This document shows positions 24,455 through 33,291 of a stretch of 64,000 nucleotides of DNA, piece after piece. The notes under the pieces were generated by a model, which was not told where the DNA came from, did no database searches, and saw only the letters and a program-made list of their open reading frames with translations. A program made the translations under genes and the position numbers. Source of the stretch: Candidatus Krumholzibacteriia bacterium (lineage in GTDB: Bacteria; Krumholzibacteriota; Krumholzibacteriia; LZORAL124-64-63); contig JADGDU010000008.1 of the NCBI GenBank assembly GCA_016744705.1, positions 1-64,000 on the forward strand, written 5' to 3'. How positions within the stretch are numbered: position 1 is the first letter of the stretch; each line of letters starts with the position of its first letter.

Positions 24455-25747
24455 ATGAAAACGATCACACTTGCACTTCTGTCCGCCACTCTGTTGCTGG
24501 CTTTCACAGTCACGGCCTATGCTCAAAACAATGCAAAGCTGGAATCAAAAGTCTATCCGATCGAGACCAGATTGGATGGATACACACGCCCAATAACCTT
24601 TACTCCTACAAAAGCAGAACCAGTCAATGGCGCCATCACAGAAAACATTGTAACCACGACCCAGAATATTCTCAATAAAGAGGCCATGTTCCTGAAAAAG
24701 GGCCTGGTCAAACCGGTGGGTGAAGACAAATTCAGCGCCTGGGAATGTGTCAGTGATGAAGGCGGAGCAAAGCATATCCAAACAGCTCCCAACCCTCTGA
24801 CCTATTTCGCAGCTGGAGCCTCTTCAAGCTTATTGACCCAAATTGAACGGTTTATCCAGATCATGGATTTGGACGTTGAAGATGTCAAAGTGGAATCAAA
24901 AATCTATTTCAGATGGTCGGACCCCATGAGTTCAAACTGGGCTGGTTTCACTGATAAAGTGATTTCCAACATTCTCATCACAAGCGATGAATCGCCCGAA
25001 ACAATTAATGAGCTCAAGGAAAATGCTCTCAAGGCGTGGGCCGTTGGTGAAGGACTGGCCAATGAAACGACCATCGATGTGGGCATCCTCTTCAATGCCG
25101 ATGAATGGGCTGGGCTGGAAGCTGGTCCGGGTCAAGTGGACTCACCAATCTCCATGGATAATGGTCAAGTTATCACCAATGTCACACCCGACCTGGACCT
25201 TAAAACTTTAGAAGTGGAAGACGATTTGTCTGTGGACATGCACAGCTTTCCCAATCCATTCTCTTTCACTGAAATTTCCATAGCTGAATCTGCCCATGAT
25301 GCCACACGCCCGTACATGCACAAAATCAGAGCAAAATCTTTGACGGAGAATTACCAAACCTGGGAGCTCTACACCGATGACAGCCGTGGTTATGAGGGGA
25401 TCGATAAAGCACCCACATCAAGAGATTATTTCACACTGGGTACTTCGTTTTGCTTGATGAGCCAGCTAACTGCCAACAGGATGTACTATCGCAGTCAGGG
25501 AATAAATATCGAGGATTTCAGAGTTGAGCATCAGTTTAATTACCAACAGGATAATTTCATGACCCCGACTATGACCGGCCATCTCGACTATGTCATCACC
25601 AAGGTTATCGTCAAGAGCGAAGCTTCAGAAAAAGCAATGACGGATTATGCGAAACTGGCCCTGCGCATGTGTTTTGCCGGGGAGGGTGTTCAAAAAGCGA
25701 CTGAGATGGAATCAAATGTTTATTTGAATGGAAAGGTCATTAAATAG
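24455..25747 (+). CDS. Exported tandem OsmC-like protein
   Basis: 430 residues with a signal peptide (MKTITLALLSATLLLAFTVTAYA) and two copies of an OsmC/Ohr-like domain (about 40-215 and 285-425). In the second copy a Cys in GTSFCLMSQ (C333) and another in LRMCFAGEG (C406) stand where OsmC peroxidases have their reactive pair. In the first copy the matching places are S125 and W195, so it is probably catalytically dead. OsmC proteins reduce organic hydroperoxides, normally in the cytoplasm; an exported duplicated form under sigma-54 control is unusual. The start has AAGGAAA at 24443-24449; the in-frame ATG at 24380 overlaps the promoter. Family call is by pattern, so moderately sure. Confidence 0.6.
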   Translation: MKTITLALLSATLLLAFTVTAYAQNNAKLESKVYPIETRLDGYTRPITFTPTKAEPVNGAITENIVTTTQNILNKEAMFLKKGLVKPVGEDKFSAWECVSDEGGAKHIQTAPNPLTYFAAGASSSLLTQIERFIQIMDLDVEDVKVESKIYFRWSDPMSSNWAGFTDKVISNILITSDESPETINELKENALKAWAVGEGLANETTIDVGILFNADEWAGLEAGPGQVDSPISMDNGQVITNVTPDLDLKTLEVEDDLSVDMHSFPNPFSFTEISIAESAHDATRPYMHKIRAKSLTENYQTWELYTDDSRGYEGIDKAPTSRDYFTLGTSFCLMSQLTANRMYYRSQGINIEDFRVEHQFNYQQDNFMTPTMTGHLDYVITKVIVKSEASEKAMTDYAKLALRMCFAGEGVQKATEMESNVYLNGKVIK

Positions 25748-25793
25748 TATTGGAATGAGGCCGCCAATAGGCGATCAAAAATACTGAGACAAT

Positions 25794-25835
25794 AAGCCCA
25801 CAAGTGGACCCGGTCGGGCACACTTGTGGGCTTTT
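25794..25835. terminator. Bidirectional terminator hairpin
   Basis: AAGCCCACAAGTG at 25794-25806 pairs with CACTTGTGGGCTT at 25821-25833, followed by T residues on the plus strand; the region before it is A-rich. It serves the OsmC-like gene and lies between convergent genes. A near-copy occurs at 26703-26742. Confidence 0.75.
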
Positions 25836-25933
25836 CACTCGGCGCCCCTATCCTCGATCGTCAATACAAAGTCCGAGAAATGGCCCCAAGGACCGGGCGT
25901 TGTTTTGGACGTCGATGAGAACTGTTCGAGAGT

Positions 25934-26518
25934 TTAACCTTCGCCGTTCTCTTCCAGATTCTTCACATTGTCGGCGGCAGCCAATTTTGCCTGATCGTAT
26001 GCCTTGTCAGCAGTTTTGGTGCAACCACTGCTGGCAAAACTTTTTTCGTAGGCTGCATTGGCGACCGCATGCTCATAGGCGGCAGCAGCAGTCTGGCTGC
26101 AACCGGTTTCAGTTTTTACAAACTCGAAAGTGGCGTTGGCGGCGCTGGTGCTGCAGCTTTTTTCAGACATTGCCTTGGCATAAGCGGCTTCGCTCATGGT
26201 CTTCACATAGGCGGCCTTGGCGGTTTTTTCGCATCCGCTGGTTTCCATGGTGCTGGCATAGGCAGCTTTGGCTGCGGTGGTGGGGCAACTGTTTCCGGTG
26301 GCCATGGTCTTGCTTGCACAGGCACTGGCGCAGGAGCTGGCACTGGTGGAACAGGCCTTTCCGGAAGTACTGGCAACCTTGGCATCGGAGGCTTTGTTGC
26401 AGCTGGATTTGGCTGCGGCATGGGTCTTCTGTGCGTCTCCACATGCCTCAGCGGAAGGGATGCTCAAAACGCCTACAGCCAGAACCAGGACGAAGAGGCT
26501 GATTATTGTATTTTTCAT
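25934..26518 (-). CDS. Secreted Ala/Cys-rich repeat protein
   Basis: 194 residues from ATG 26518 with GGAG upstream; the longer frame to 26605 would run through the operator palindrome. After a signal peptide (ISLFVLVLAVGVLSIPSAEA) the protein is over a quarter alanine with some 11 regularly spaced cysteines and repeated units of the type C-x-x-[ST]-A-x-x-A-[TY], each with AYxKxM or AYEKSF helices. The units look like short helical hairpins tied by Cys pairs or binding metal. I do not recognise the family. The upstream palindrome resembles a Fur box, so a role in metal handling is a reasonable guess only. Confidence 0.65.
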   Translation of the reverse strand: MKNTIISLFVLVLAVGVLSIPSAEACGDAQKTHAAAKSSCNKASDAKVASTSGKACSTSASSCASACASKTMATGNSCPTTAAKAAYASTMETSGCEKTAKAAYVKTMSEAAYAKAMSEKSCSTSAANATFEFVKTETGCSQTAAAAYEHAVANAAYEKSFASSGCTKTADKAYDQAKLAAADNVKNLEENGEG

Positions 26519-26551
26519 TCTATTGTCTCCTTGTGAATTTGTAACATCAAA

Positions 26552-26574
26552 ATGAGAATGAAATTCACTCTCAT
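26552..26574. promoter_or_regulatory. Fur-box-like palindrome
   Basis: A near-perfect palindrome of 23 bases centred at 26563 (arms ATGAGAATGAA and TTCACTCTCAT, one mismatched pair). It sits 34 bases upstream of the Cys-rich gene start, where a repressor would block its promoter. TGAGAAT-type half sites resemble Fur-family operators. Other palindrome-binding regulators are possible. Confidence 0.5.
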
Positions 26575-26702
26575 ATACATGATATATAGAATGCCGGGAA
26601 TTCACCAGGGTTCCCGTTAATTCATTTGATTTTGGGGAATCATTGGGAGGCGGGGTGAATTAGGGCCTGGGAATATTTATCGGGAATGATATTCAACAAA
26701 AT

Positions 26703-26742
26703 AGCCCACAAATGCACCCTCTCTGGCACACTTGTGGGCTTT
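26703..26742 (-). terminator. Terminator hairpin after the tricorn-like protease gene
   Basis: AGCCCACAAATG at 26703-26714 pairs, with one mismatch, with CACTTGTGGGCT at 26729-26740. Read on the minus strand it follows the tricorn-like gene stop by about 27 bases. It shares its right arm and the preceding CA with the hairpin at 25794-25835. Confidence 0.7.
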
Positions 26743-26768
26743 CAGACAAAACTCTTCTAATTCAGATC

Positions 26769-29700
26769 TTACTTCTTATCCCTGGGGAACCCACGCGTGG
26801 AAGGCACTTCCATGGGTTCATCCTTGATCTGCTGCAACAGAACTTCCACAGCCTTCTCCAACTGCGGGTCCCGTCCGGCAACCTCTTCATGGGGCAGGTT
26901 ATCCAGAGGAATCGTAGGGTCTACACCGTAGTTCTCCACATCCCAGTTGCCCGCCGTATCAAAGAGACCAAACTCAGGGAAGGTGACGCTGCCGCCATCC
27001 ATGAGACCGATGCCGCGGCTAACGCCCACGAGTCCGCCCCAGGTCCGGGTGCCAATCACAGGTCCCAGATCGTAGAATTTGAAGTAGTAAGGCAGAGCGT
27101 CGCCACCACTGCCCGCATAACCATTACTGATCATGGCCAGGTGTCCCAGGAAGGCCGTGCCCGGCGTGCGCCAGTCCTGGCCGTAACGGGGCTTCCAAAG
27201 ATTGACCAATTTTTGGCGCATGATGTTCATGAAGAAGTCGGGAATGAACCCACCTCCATTGAATCGCTCATCCACAATCAGTCCGTCTTTGCGCAGGTTC
27301 GGGTAATAACCCTTGGCAAATCCTTTTTGGCCACCAACGGCGGTGTTGGGCAGGTGCAGGTAACCGATTTTACCCTTGGACAGTTTGTCCACAAGGCGGC
27401 GGTTGTCCTGGACCCAGGCTTCGTAGCGCAGGGTCATGTCGCTGCCAATAGGCACGATGGTGATTTCACGGGTGTCGTCTTTATCGTCGGGACCAGGTCC
27501 AATTTGCAGTACAACCTGCTTGCCCACTTTGTTTTCCAGAAGGCTGTACGGGTTGGTACCAAGACGCAACTCAACACCATCAATGGCCAGGATGTAATCA
27601 TCACTGCCCACATCAAGGCCGGGGCCATGCAGAGGAGTTGGCACGTCGGAATCCCAGTTGCGGTCCTTGTAAATACGGCCAAAGCGGTAGCGGTCGCTTT
27701 CCCGGTCTACAGTGAATTCGCAACCCAGCACTCCGGTGCCCACCCGCTTGGGACGAGGCACATCACCGGGCCGAACATAACTATGCGAGCTATTCAGCTC
27801 ACCAATCAGCTCTCCCAGGATGAAAGAAAAGTCGGCACCATGGGCCACATAGGGCACCATTTGGGCATAGCGATCGTACATGGCATCCCAGTTCACACCG
27901 TGCATGCCGGGATCGTAGAAAAAGTCGCGTTCCTGACGCCAGGCATCGCGGAACATCTGTCGCCATTCGGCACGGGGGTCCACCCGGGCTTCGAGCTCGC
28001 TGGTGCGCAAGGCTTTGTCGGCCGGTTTTTGATCGGCGTCAGCACTGACGATGCCAAAGCCACCCATGTTGCGGTAGAACAGTTTTTCGCCGTTGGCGGA
28101 AATTTCAAAGCCGAAGGCTCCAGCCAATACGGTCTTTTCTTCCCGCTCTTCCATGTCGAAAAGCTTGATGGCCATATGGTCGGCGGGGCCGCCACCAGCG
28201 CCACCGGGAGTGAAAGGACGGCTGAGGTAAAAGAGCTTGCCCGAAGTGAATTCCAGGCTGTGGAATTGACCAGGACCGACATCCAGGGCCACCATGCGCT
28301 GGTGGATTCCTTCCAGATCGATCTCGATGGGCTTGGCTTCCTCTTCTTCTTTTTCCTCGTCTTTATCTTCGTCTTTGGAGTCTTCCGAATCTTCTCCGTC
28401 TTCAGCTTCTTCAGCCTCTTCTTCTTCTTTGATTTCCACTTCATCACTCTCGGGCGGGAATGGATGATCCACATCCTCCCTTAAAGTGACCAGGTAAAGC
28501 CCATCCATGTTGGCCCAAATGGGTTTCAGATCAAAGCCACCCAGAGTGGGGTTGAAGTGCTGTCCGGAAGTGAAGAACAGGTAGTTGCCGTCGGCATCAA
28601 AGCAAGGATCACCATCGTCGGTGAAATCGGAAGTCACCCGATGAGTTTCGCCTTCGGCCATGTTGTAGAGGAAGATGGACCGGAATCCGTTTTCTTCGCC
28701 CTTGGCATAGGCCACCCAACCGGCGTTGGGGCTCCAATCAAAACCATGAATTTCACCAGAAACACTCTGGTCAATTTTCTTGATCTTGCCGCTCTCCGCA
28801 TCAACCACATACAAATACATGGCGGCGTCGTTCAGCAGCAGGTGTTTGCTGTCCGGTGACCAGGCCATATTCATCTTGTAGGTTTTGCTGCCCTTGGTCA
28901 GCTGTTTGGCTTCACCCTTGCCATCAGAAGATCTGAGCCACACTTCGTACTCACCGGATTGGTCGCTCAGATAAGCCACATGTTTTCCGTCGGGAGACCA
29001 CGAGGGATTGCGCTCGCGGATGCCAGGGGTGGCCGTCAGGTTACGGATATTCCCTTTTTCGGCCGGCACGGTGAAGATATCACCACGGGCGCCAAATGCG
29101 GCCCGCTTGGCGTCGGGAGCAATGCTGCCCGCCCGCACCCGGCCACCAACATTTTTGATGCCCGCGCGCGTCAGGGGATTATCACTGTGCAGAGAAACTT
29201 TGATGCGCTGGCTCTTCTCAGTTTCCAAATTCAAGACATACAGCCAGCCACCGTTTTCATACACAATAGTGCCCGGGCCCTGGCTGGGGTTTTTAACATC
29301 ATATTCTTTATGATGGGTGATCTGCCGGCGCTCACCACTGACGGTGTTGTAGGCCCAGATCTGCAGATTCCCGGTTTTGTCCGAGTTGTAATAAACCGTA
29401 TCGCCCTGCCACATGGGGTAGTTATCAGAGCCAATCCATTCGGTCACTTTTTGGGAGTCATTTTTATCGAAGTCATAGATCCAGATGTCCTGAGCCATGC
29501 CACCCTTGTAGCGTTTCCAGGTGCGGTGCTCCCGGGAGATCCGGTTGAAGGCCATCTTCGAACCGTCGGGGGAATAACTGCTCAGGCCTCCGGTGGGCAA
29601 GACCATCCGCAAAGGAAGTCCCCCACTGATGGCCACGGTAAAGAGTTGCAGGTCGCGCCCGGTGCGGCTTTGGCGACGAGACTGGAAACGCACGGACTTG

Positions 29701-30098
29701 CCGTCGGGCTGCCAATCCATAACCCGGTCAGCGCCGGGATGCCAGGTTAGGCGAGAGGGTTCGCCACCACCGGTGGGAATCAGATAAACATCATTGTTGC
29801 CATCGTAGTTGCCACTGAAGGCGATGGTTTTGCCATCAGGGCTAAACTTGGCCTGGTTCTGGAAGCCTGTGGAGCCAGTCAGGCGGCGGGCTTCGCCACC
29901 GGTGCTGCTCACGGTCCACAAATCACCGGCATAACTGAAGACGATGGTATCGCCATGAATGTCAGGAAAGCGCAACAGGCGCATGTCGTCCTGGTTTGGC
30001 TTGTCGAAAGCCGGATCACTGGCCAAAGCGGGCAGGGCCCACAAAAGGAAAACTCCCATCAAGAGGGAGCTGGCTTTAAAGGAAGGAAGAAAACGCAT
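26769..30098 (-). CDS. Exported tricorn-protease homologue (peptidase S41 with beta-propeller)
   Basis: 1109 residues. A signal peptide (FLPSFKASSLLMGVFLLWALPALA) is followed by WD/TolB-like beta-propeller repeats (SPDGK-type motifs) over the first 550 residues, a very acidic stretch of Glu/Asp near 545-580, a tricorn C1 helical region, a PDZ domain (about 770-850) and an S41 catalytic domain with the nucleophile in GYAGSGGD (S997). It probably degrades oligopeptides in the periplasm. The start codon overlaps the stop of the upstream M28 peptidase gene (TGATG), with GGAGGT five bases before it, so the two are translationally coupled and likely act in one peptide-catabolic route. Confidence 0.93.
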   Translation of the reverse strand: MRFLPSFKASSLLMGVFLLWALPALASDPAFDKPNQDDMRLLRFPDIHGDTIVFSYAGDLWTVSSTGGEARRLTGSTGFQNQAKFSPDGKTIAFSGNYDGNNDVYLIPTGGGEPSRLTWHPGADRVMDWQPDGKSVRFQSRRQSRTGRDLQLFTVAISGGLPLRMVLPTGGLSSYSPDGSKMAFNRISREHRTWKRYKGGMAQDIWIYDFDKNDSQKVTEWIGSDNYPMWQGDTVYYNSDKTGNLQIWAYNTVSGERRQITHHKEYDVKNPSQGPGTIVYENGGWLYVLNLETEKSQRIKVSLHSDNPLTRAGIKNVGGRVRAGSIAPDAKRAAFGARGDIFTVPAEKGNIRNLTATPGIRERNPSWSPDGKHVAYLSDQSGEYEVWLRSSDGKGEAKQLTKGSKTYKMNMAWSPDSKHLLLNDAAMYLYVVDAESGKIKKIDQSVSGEIHGFDWSPNAGWVAYAKGEENGFRSIFLYNMAEGETHRVTSDFTDDGDPCFDADGNYLFFTSGQHFNPTLGGFDLKPIWANMDGLYLVTLREDVDHPFPPESDEVEIKEEEEAEEAEDGEDSEDSKDEDKDEEKEEEEAKPIEIDLEGIHQRMVALDVGPGQFHSLEFTSGKLFYLSRPFTPGGAGGGPADHMAIKLFDMEEREEKTVLAGAFGFEISANGEKLFYRNMGGFGIVSADADQKPADKALRTSELEARVDPRAEWRQMFRDAWRQERDFFYDPGMHGVNWDAMYDRYAQMVPYVAHGADFSFILGELIGELNSSHSYVRPGDVPRPKRVGTGVLGCEFTVDRESDRYRFGRIYKDRNWDSDVPTPLHGPGLDVGSDDYILAIDGVELRLGTNPYSLLENKVGKQVVLQIGPGPDDKDDTREITIVPIGSDMTLRYEAWVQDNRRLVDKLSKGKIGYLHLPNTAVGGQKGFAKGYYPNLRKDGLIVDERFNGGGFIPDFFMNIMRQKLVNLWKPRYGQDWRTPGTAFLGHLAMISNGYAGSGGDALPYYFKFYDLGPVIGTRTWGGLVGVSRGIGLMDGGSVTFPEFGLFDTAGNWDVENYGVDPTIPLDNLPHEEVAGRDPQLEKAVEVLLQQIKDEPMEVPSTRGFPRDKK

Positions 30099-31510
30099 CA
30101 ATGACCTCCATCGGCATTTGAATCAGTTAGGGTTCTCAGAGAAACAGGTTCATCAGCTACAGCGAAAATAAGACCGGCGATCACCGCTACATTGCGGGCC
30201 AGCAGGTCGGGATCAATTTTTTCAAACGTATCAGCCAGGCTGTGGTGCACGTCAAAATAGTGAGTGGTATCAACCCAGTGGCCTGCGCCCGGAACACCGG
30301 ACCTGACAATAGGACCAATATCGACGCCGCTGCCACCCTGGCGAATTTTCCACGATCCGGGGGCGATCCGGGCCAGAGGAGCCGCCAATTCGGTGATGTG
30401 TTCAATGACCAGGCTGTCGGCATCCACGCTGAAACCCAGTGGAGTATAAGAACCTGCGTCGCTCTCCAGAGCAAAAACATGGTTCTCCAACTCAAACCGG
30501 TGGGCTTCGAGGTAGGCCCGGCCGCCATGACCACCCATCTCTTCACAGGTGAAATGCACAACCCGGACAGTACGGAGGGGACGCAGCTCTTGTTTCAGGA
30601 TCATTTGGGCCGCGCCCAGACTGAGGGCCACACCCGCTCCATCATCCTGGGCGCAGGTGCCCACATCCCAGGAATCCAGATGCCCTCCCACCAAAACGAT
30701 TTCCTCAGGCCATTGGCTGCCGCGGATGTCGCCGACGACGTTATAGCTGATGGTATCCTCATGGTTTTGGGCTTCCATATAGAGCTTAACCACAGGCTTG
30801 AGCCCGCGCTGGCACATGCGGTGCAACCGGCCTGCATCTTCCACCGTCAGGGCAGCGGTGGGGATGCGCGGGGCATCTTCGGCGTAATGCATCATGCCGG
30901 TGTGGGGTGCGCCCAAACTGTTGCCGGTGACCGATCGGACCAGGGCAGCTACGGCGCCATGCCGGGCCGCCTTACTGGCTCCGTGAACTCTATACTGCAC
31001 CGTCTTGCTATACCCCTGCCATGGTGGATTGAAGAGCACGATTTTGCCGGGCACTTCATCTGCCCGGGCTTCAAGCTCCTCAAAGTCACGCACGGCTAAA
31101 ACTTCAGCTTCAATGCCTTCGGGACCAGTGCCGTCACTCAGTCCCAGGCCACTGAGGATGAGATCAAACTCCACAGGGGCAGTGCAGCGGGCCCACTCCT
31201 GGCCTCGGGTCCAGTACGGCACCACAACCGGTTCTGTCCACACACTGTCAAAGCCGGCTTCACGCATGGAGTTCATGGACCACTCAATGGCTTTTTTCAT
31301 TTGGGGAGAGCCGGTCAGGCGGGGGCCGATGGTATCGCACAGCTCTCCCAATTTGTCGTAGGTGTAGTCGCTGTTCAGGGAGGCGTCGAGCAGGGCGTTA
31401 AGTTCCGGGTTTGTCTCTTCCACACTTTTGGGTGCCGGGCTTTGGGAACAGGCAGTCAATAAGAGGAGTGAAATGAAAATGAACGGGGGCATGGGGGCTT
31501 TATGCCACAT
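30098..31510 (-). CDS. M28-family zinc peptidase, lipoprotein
   Basis: 470 residues. The ATG at 31510 has GGAG upstream and starts a lipoprotein signal peptide (FIFISLLLLTACSQ). The M28 zinc ligands are visible: His and Asp in GGHLDSWDVG...QDDGAG, Glu in TCEEMGGHGG, Asp in ALESDAGS and His in DVHHSLADTF. A PA-like insertion lies before the catalytic domain. The family includes aminopeptidases and carboxypeptidases of the PGCP type, so it probably trims peptides in the periplasm. It is coupled to the tricorn-like gene by a one-base overlap. Confidence 0.93.
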   Translation of the reverse strand: MWHKAPMPPFIFISLLLLTACSQSPAPKSVEETNPELNALLDASLNSDYTYDKLGELCDTIGPRLTGSPQMKKAIEWSMNSMREAGFDSVWTEPVVVPYWTRGQEWARCTAPVEFDLILSGLGLSDGTGPEGIEAEVLAVRDFEELEARADEVPGKIVLFNPPWQGYSKTVQYRVHGASKAARHGAVAALVRSVTGNSLGAPHTGMMHYAEDAPRIPTAALTVEDAGRLHRMCQRGLKPVVKLYMEAQNHEDTISYNVVGDIRGSQWPEEIVLVGGHLDSWDVGTCAQDDGAGVALSLGAAQMILKQELRPLRTVRVVHFTCEEMGGHGGRAYLEAHRFELENHVFALESDAGSYTPLGFSVDADSLVIEHITELAAPLARIAPGSWKIRQGGSGVDIGPIVRSGVPGAGHWVDTTHYFDVHHSLADTFEKIDPDLLARNVAVIAGLIFAVADEPVSLRTLTDSNADGGH

Positions 31511-31670
31511 GGAATCTCCTTGAGAAGCGCGCTGCGAGTAATCAGTAGGTTGCGCAGAAGCTAACACCAATGGCTCTGGATGTCATCCCATGGAGCAGGG
31601 GGTGATGATTCCCTTGGAGCAAAGGGGCACCCGGGCTATTTTATGAGCAGACCTCTTCAAGCGAGATGCC

Positions 31671-33062
31671 ATGTCTGATTTCAAAAACAACCCACCGCCA
31701 CCGGTTAACCTGGGCAAGGTTCCCCGCGGACTTCTGCAAACACTCTTTGACAGCGTCACCGAGGGCGTTTTTGCCGTTGATAATAATTTTCGGATCATTG
31801 CCATCAATGAATCGGCCCTCAATATTCTGGGTGTCCCCATGCACAATGCTTTGGGGCGGCCTTGCCGGGAAGTGATCCAGGCCGATATCTGTGAAGAGAA
31901 TTGCGCCATTTGCCGTACTATGGAAAAGGGAGTCCCTTTGCAAGGCTTGAGCGCGTCCGTAAAGGGGGCCAATGGGCAGATGATTCCGGTGACTCTTTCC
32001 ACCAATGTGCTGAAAGATGCCACTGGTAATATCATCGGTGGAGTGGAGACCTTCGTGGATCTTTCCACCATCCAAAACCATTTGGCGGATCTGGATCGTC
32101 CTTTGCCATTTCAGGGTATCATCACCGGCGACCCGGCCATGAAGCAACTCTTTGAAATTCTTCCAACCATATCCATCAGCGACACCAGCATTCTCATCAA
32201 TGGTGAGACAGGCACGGGCAAAAACCTGGTGGCTCGGGCGGTGCACAATTTGAGTTCCCGCGCCAGCGGTCCGTTGATCACCGTCAACTGTGCTGCACTG
32301 CCAGAGACTCTTCTGGAGTCCGAACTTTTTGGATATAAGGCAGGAGCATTCACTGGAGCAGTGAGGGACCGGCCCGGCCGTTTTGCCGCTGCGGAAGGTG
32401 GCACTCTCTTTATTGATGAAGTGGGGGACATCCCCATGGACATGCAGGTGAAGCTGCTGAGAGTTCTGCAGGAAAGGGTGTACGAACGACTGGGTGATCA
32501 GACGTCCATCCCTTGCAATATCCGGCTTATTACGGCCACCCACCGGGACTTGATGGAGATGGTTTCCGAGGGGACTTTCCGCCGTGACCTTTATTACCGG
32601 ATCAATGTTCTGAATGTGGACTTGCCTCCTTTGCGTGATCGTAAAGGCGACGTCCCTTTGCTGGCCCAGCGGTTCATCGAACAGTTTTCCAATGCTCGGG
32701 GCAAAAACATCATCGGACTTTCTTCGGCCACTCTGGAATTGCTGATGGCGCACAATTATCCCGGCAATGTGCGGGAGTTGGAGAACATCATTGAGCATGC
32801 CTGGGTCATGTGCCGTGGGCAGATTTTGGAGCCGGAGCACCTTCCCCGACGGTTGCAGATTCGGGTGGCAGATGGGGTCCATGGTAGCAAGAGCGGTTTG
32901 GTCCAGGTGGAGGCCGCTTACTTGACCCAGGCCCTGGAACGTCATGCCTGGCACCGGGAAAACACAGCCAAAGAGCTGGGCATCCACCGCACCACGTTGC
33001 AGAGAAAGATAAAAAAGCTGGGCCTGATCCCGCCGATTCGTGATGGACGATCCTCTGAATGA
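31671..33062 (+). CDS. Sigma-54-dependent activator with Cys-bearing PAS domain
   Basis: 463 residues. A PAS sensor (about 20-130) carries four cysteines in a C-x8-C-x3-C-x2-C pattern (C65, C74, C78, C81), known from NtrC-like regulators where it may bind metal or sense redox state. The AAA+ domain follows with Walker A GETGTGK (178-184) and GAFTGA (225-230), then a Fis-type helix-turn-helix ending near 450. No receiver domain is present. It lies divergent to the M28 gene and upstream of glutamate dehydrogenase, but I could not find a convincing -24/-12 box before that gene, so the target is open. Confidence 0.94.
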   Translation: MSDFKNNPPPPVNLGKVPRGLLQTLFDSVTEGVFAVDNNFRIIAINESALNILGVPMHNALGRPCREVIQADICEENCAICRTMEKGVPLQGLSASVKGANGQMIPVTLSTNVLKDATGNIIGGVETFVDLSTIQNHLADLDRPLPFQGIITGDPAMKQLFEILPTISISDTSILINGETGTGKNLVARAVHNLSSRASGPLITVNCAALPETLLESELFGYKAGAFTGAVRDRPGRFAAAEGGTLFIDEVGDIPMDMQVKLLRVLQERVYERLGDQTSIPCNIRLITATHRDLMEMVSEGTFRRDLYYRINVLNVDLPPLRDRKGDVPLLAQRFIEQFSNARGKNIIGLSSATLELLMAHNYPGNVRELENIIEHAWVMCRGQILEPEHLPRRLQIRVADGVHGSKSGLVQVEAAYLTQALERHAWHRENTAKELGIHRTTLQRKIKKLGLIPPIRDGRSSE

Positions 33063-33291
33063 GCGAAATTCGGCAAAAATCTTCCTAAAATCCCGCTAGT
33101 GATGCGCAAGTGCATCTATAAAACAGGCAACTGAAGCAAGTACGCGTCACTGTGTTTTTGGTTTGTTATGGAACCCCTTTAGATTCAACGGATTATAAAT
33201 ATTTTTTTTAATTATTTCTGGTTCAGAAATTGCCCTAAAAGAGTGAAGCCAATCACTTATCACCCCCAATAGGGGCTCAGGAGGATCCGAA

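Noticed and set aside
25804..26502. 232-codon plus-strand frame rich in Trp, Arg and His
   Set aside because: It mirrors the Ala/Cys-rich gene on the other strand; the composition follows from the repeats, and it begins in a terminator hairpin.
26712..28484. 590-codon open frame on the plus strand
   Set aside because: It is antisense to the tricorn-like protease gene, starts in its terminator and has the His/Val-rich look of a shadow frame with no motif or ribosome site.
33063..33291. Sigma-54 promoter before glutamate dehydrogenase
   Set aside because: TGGAAC at about 33169 has no matching GC at the -12 position; the fit is too poor to call.
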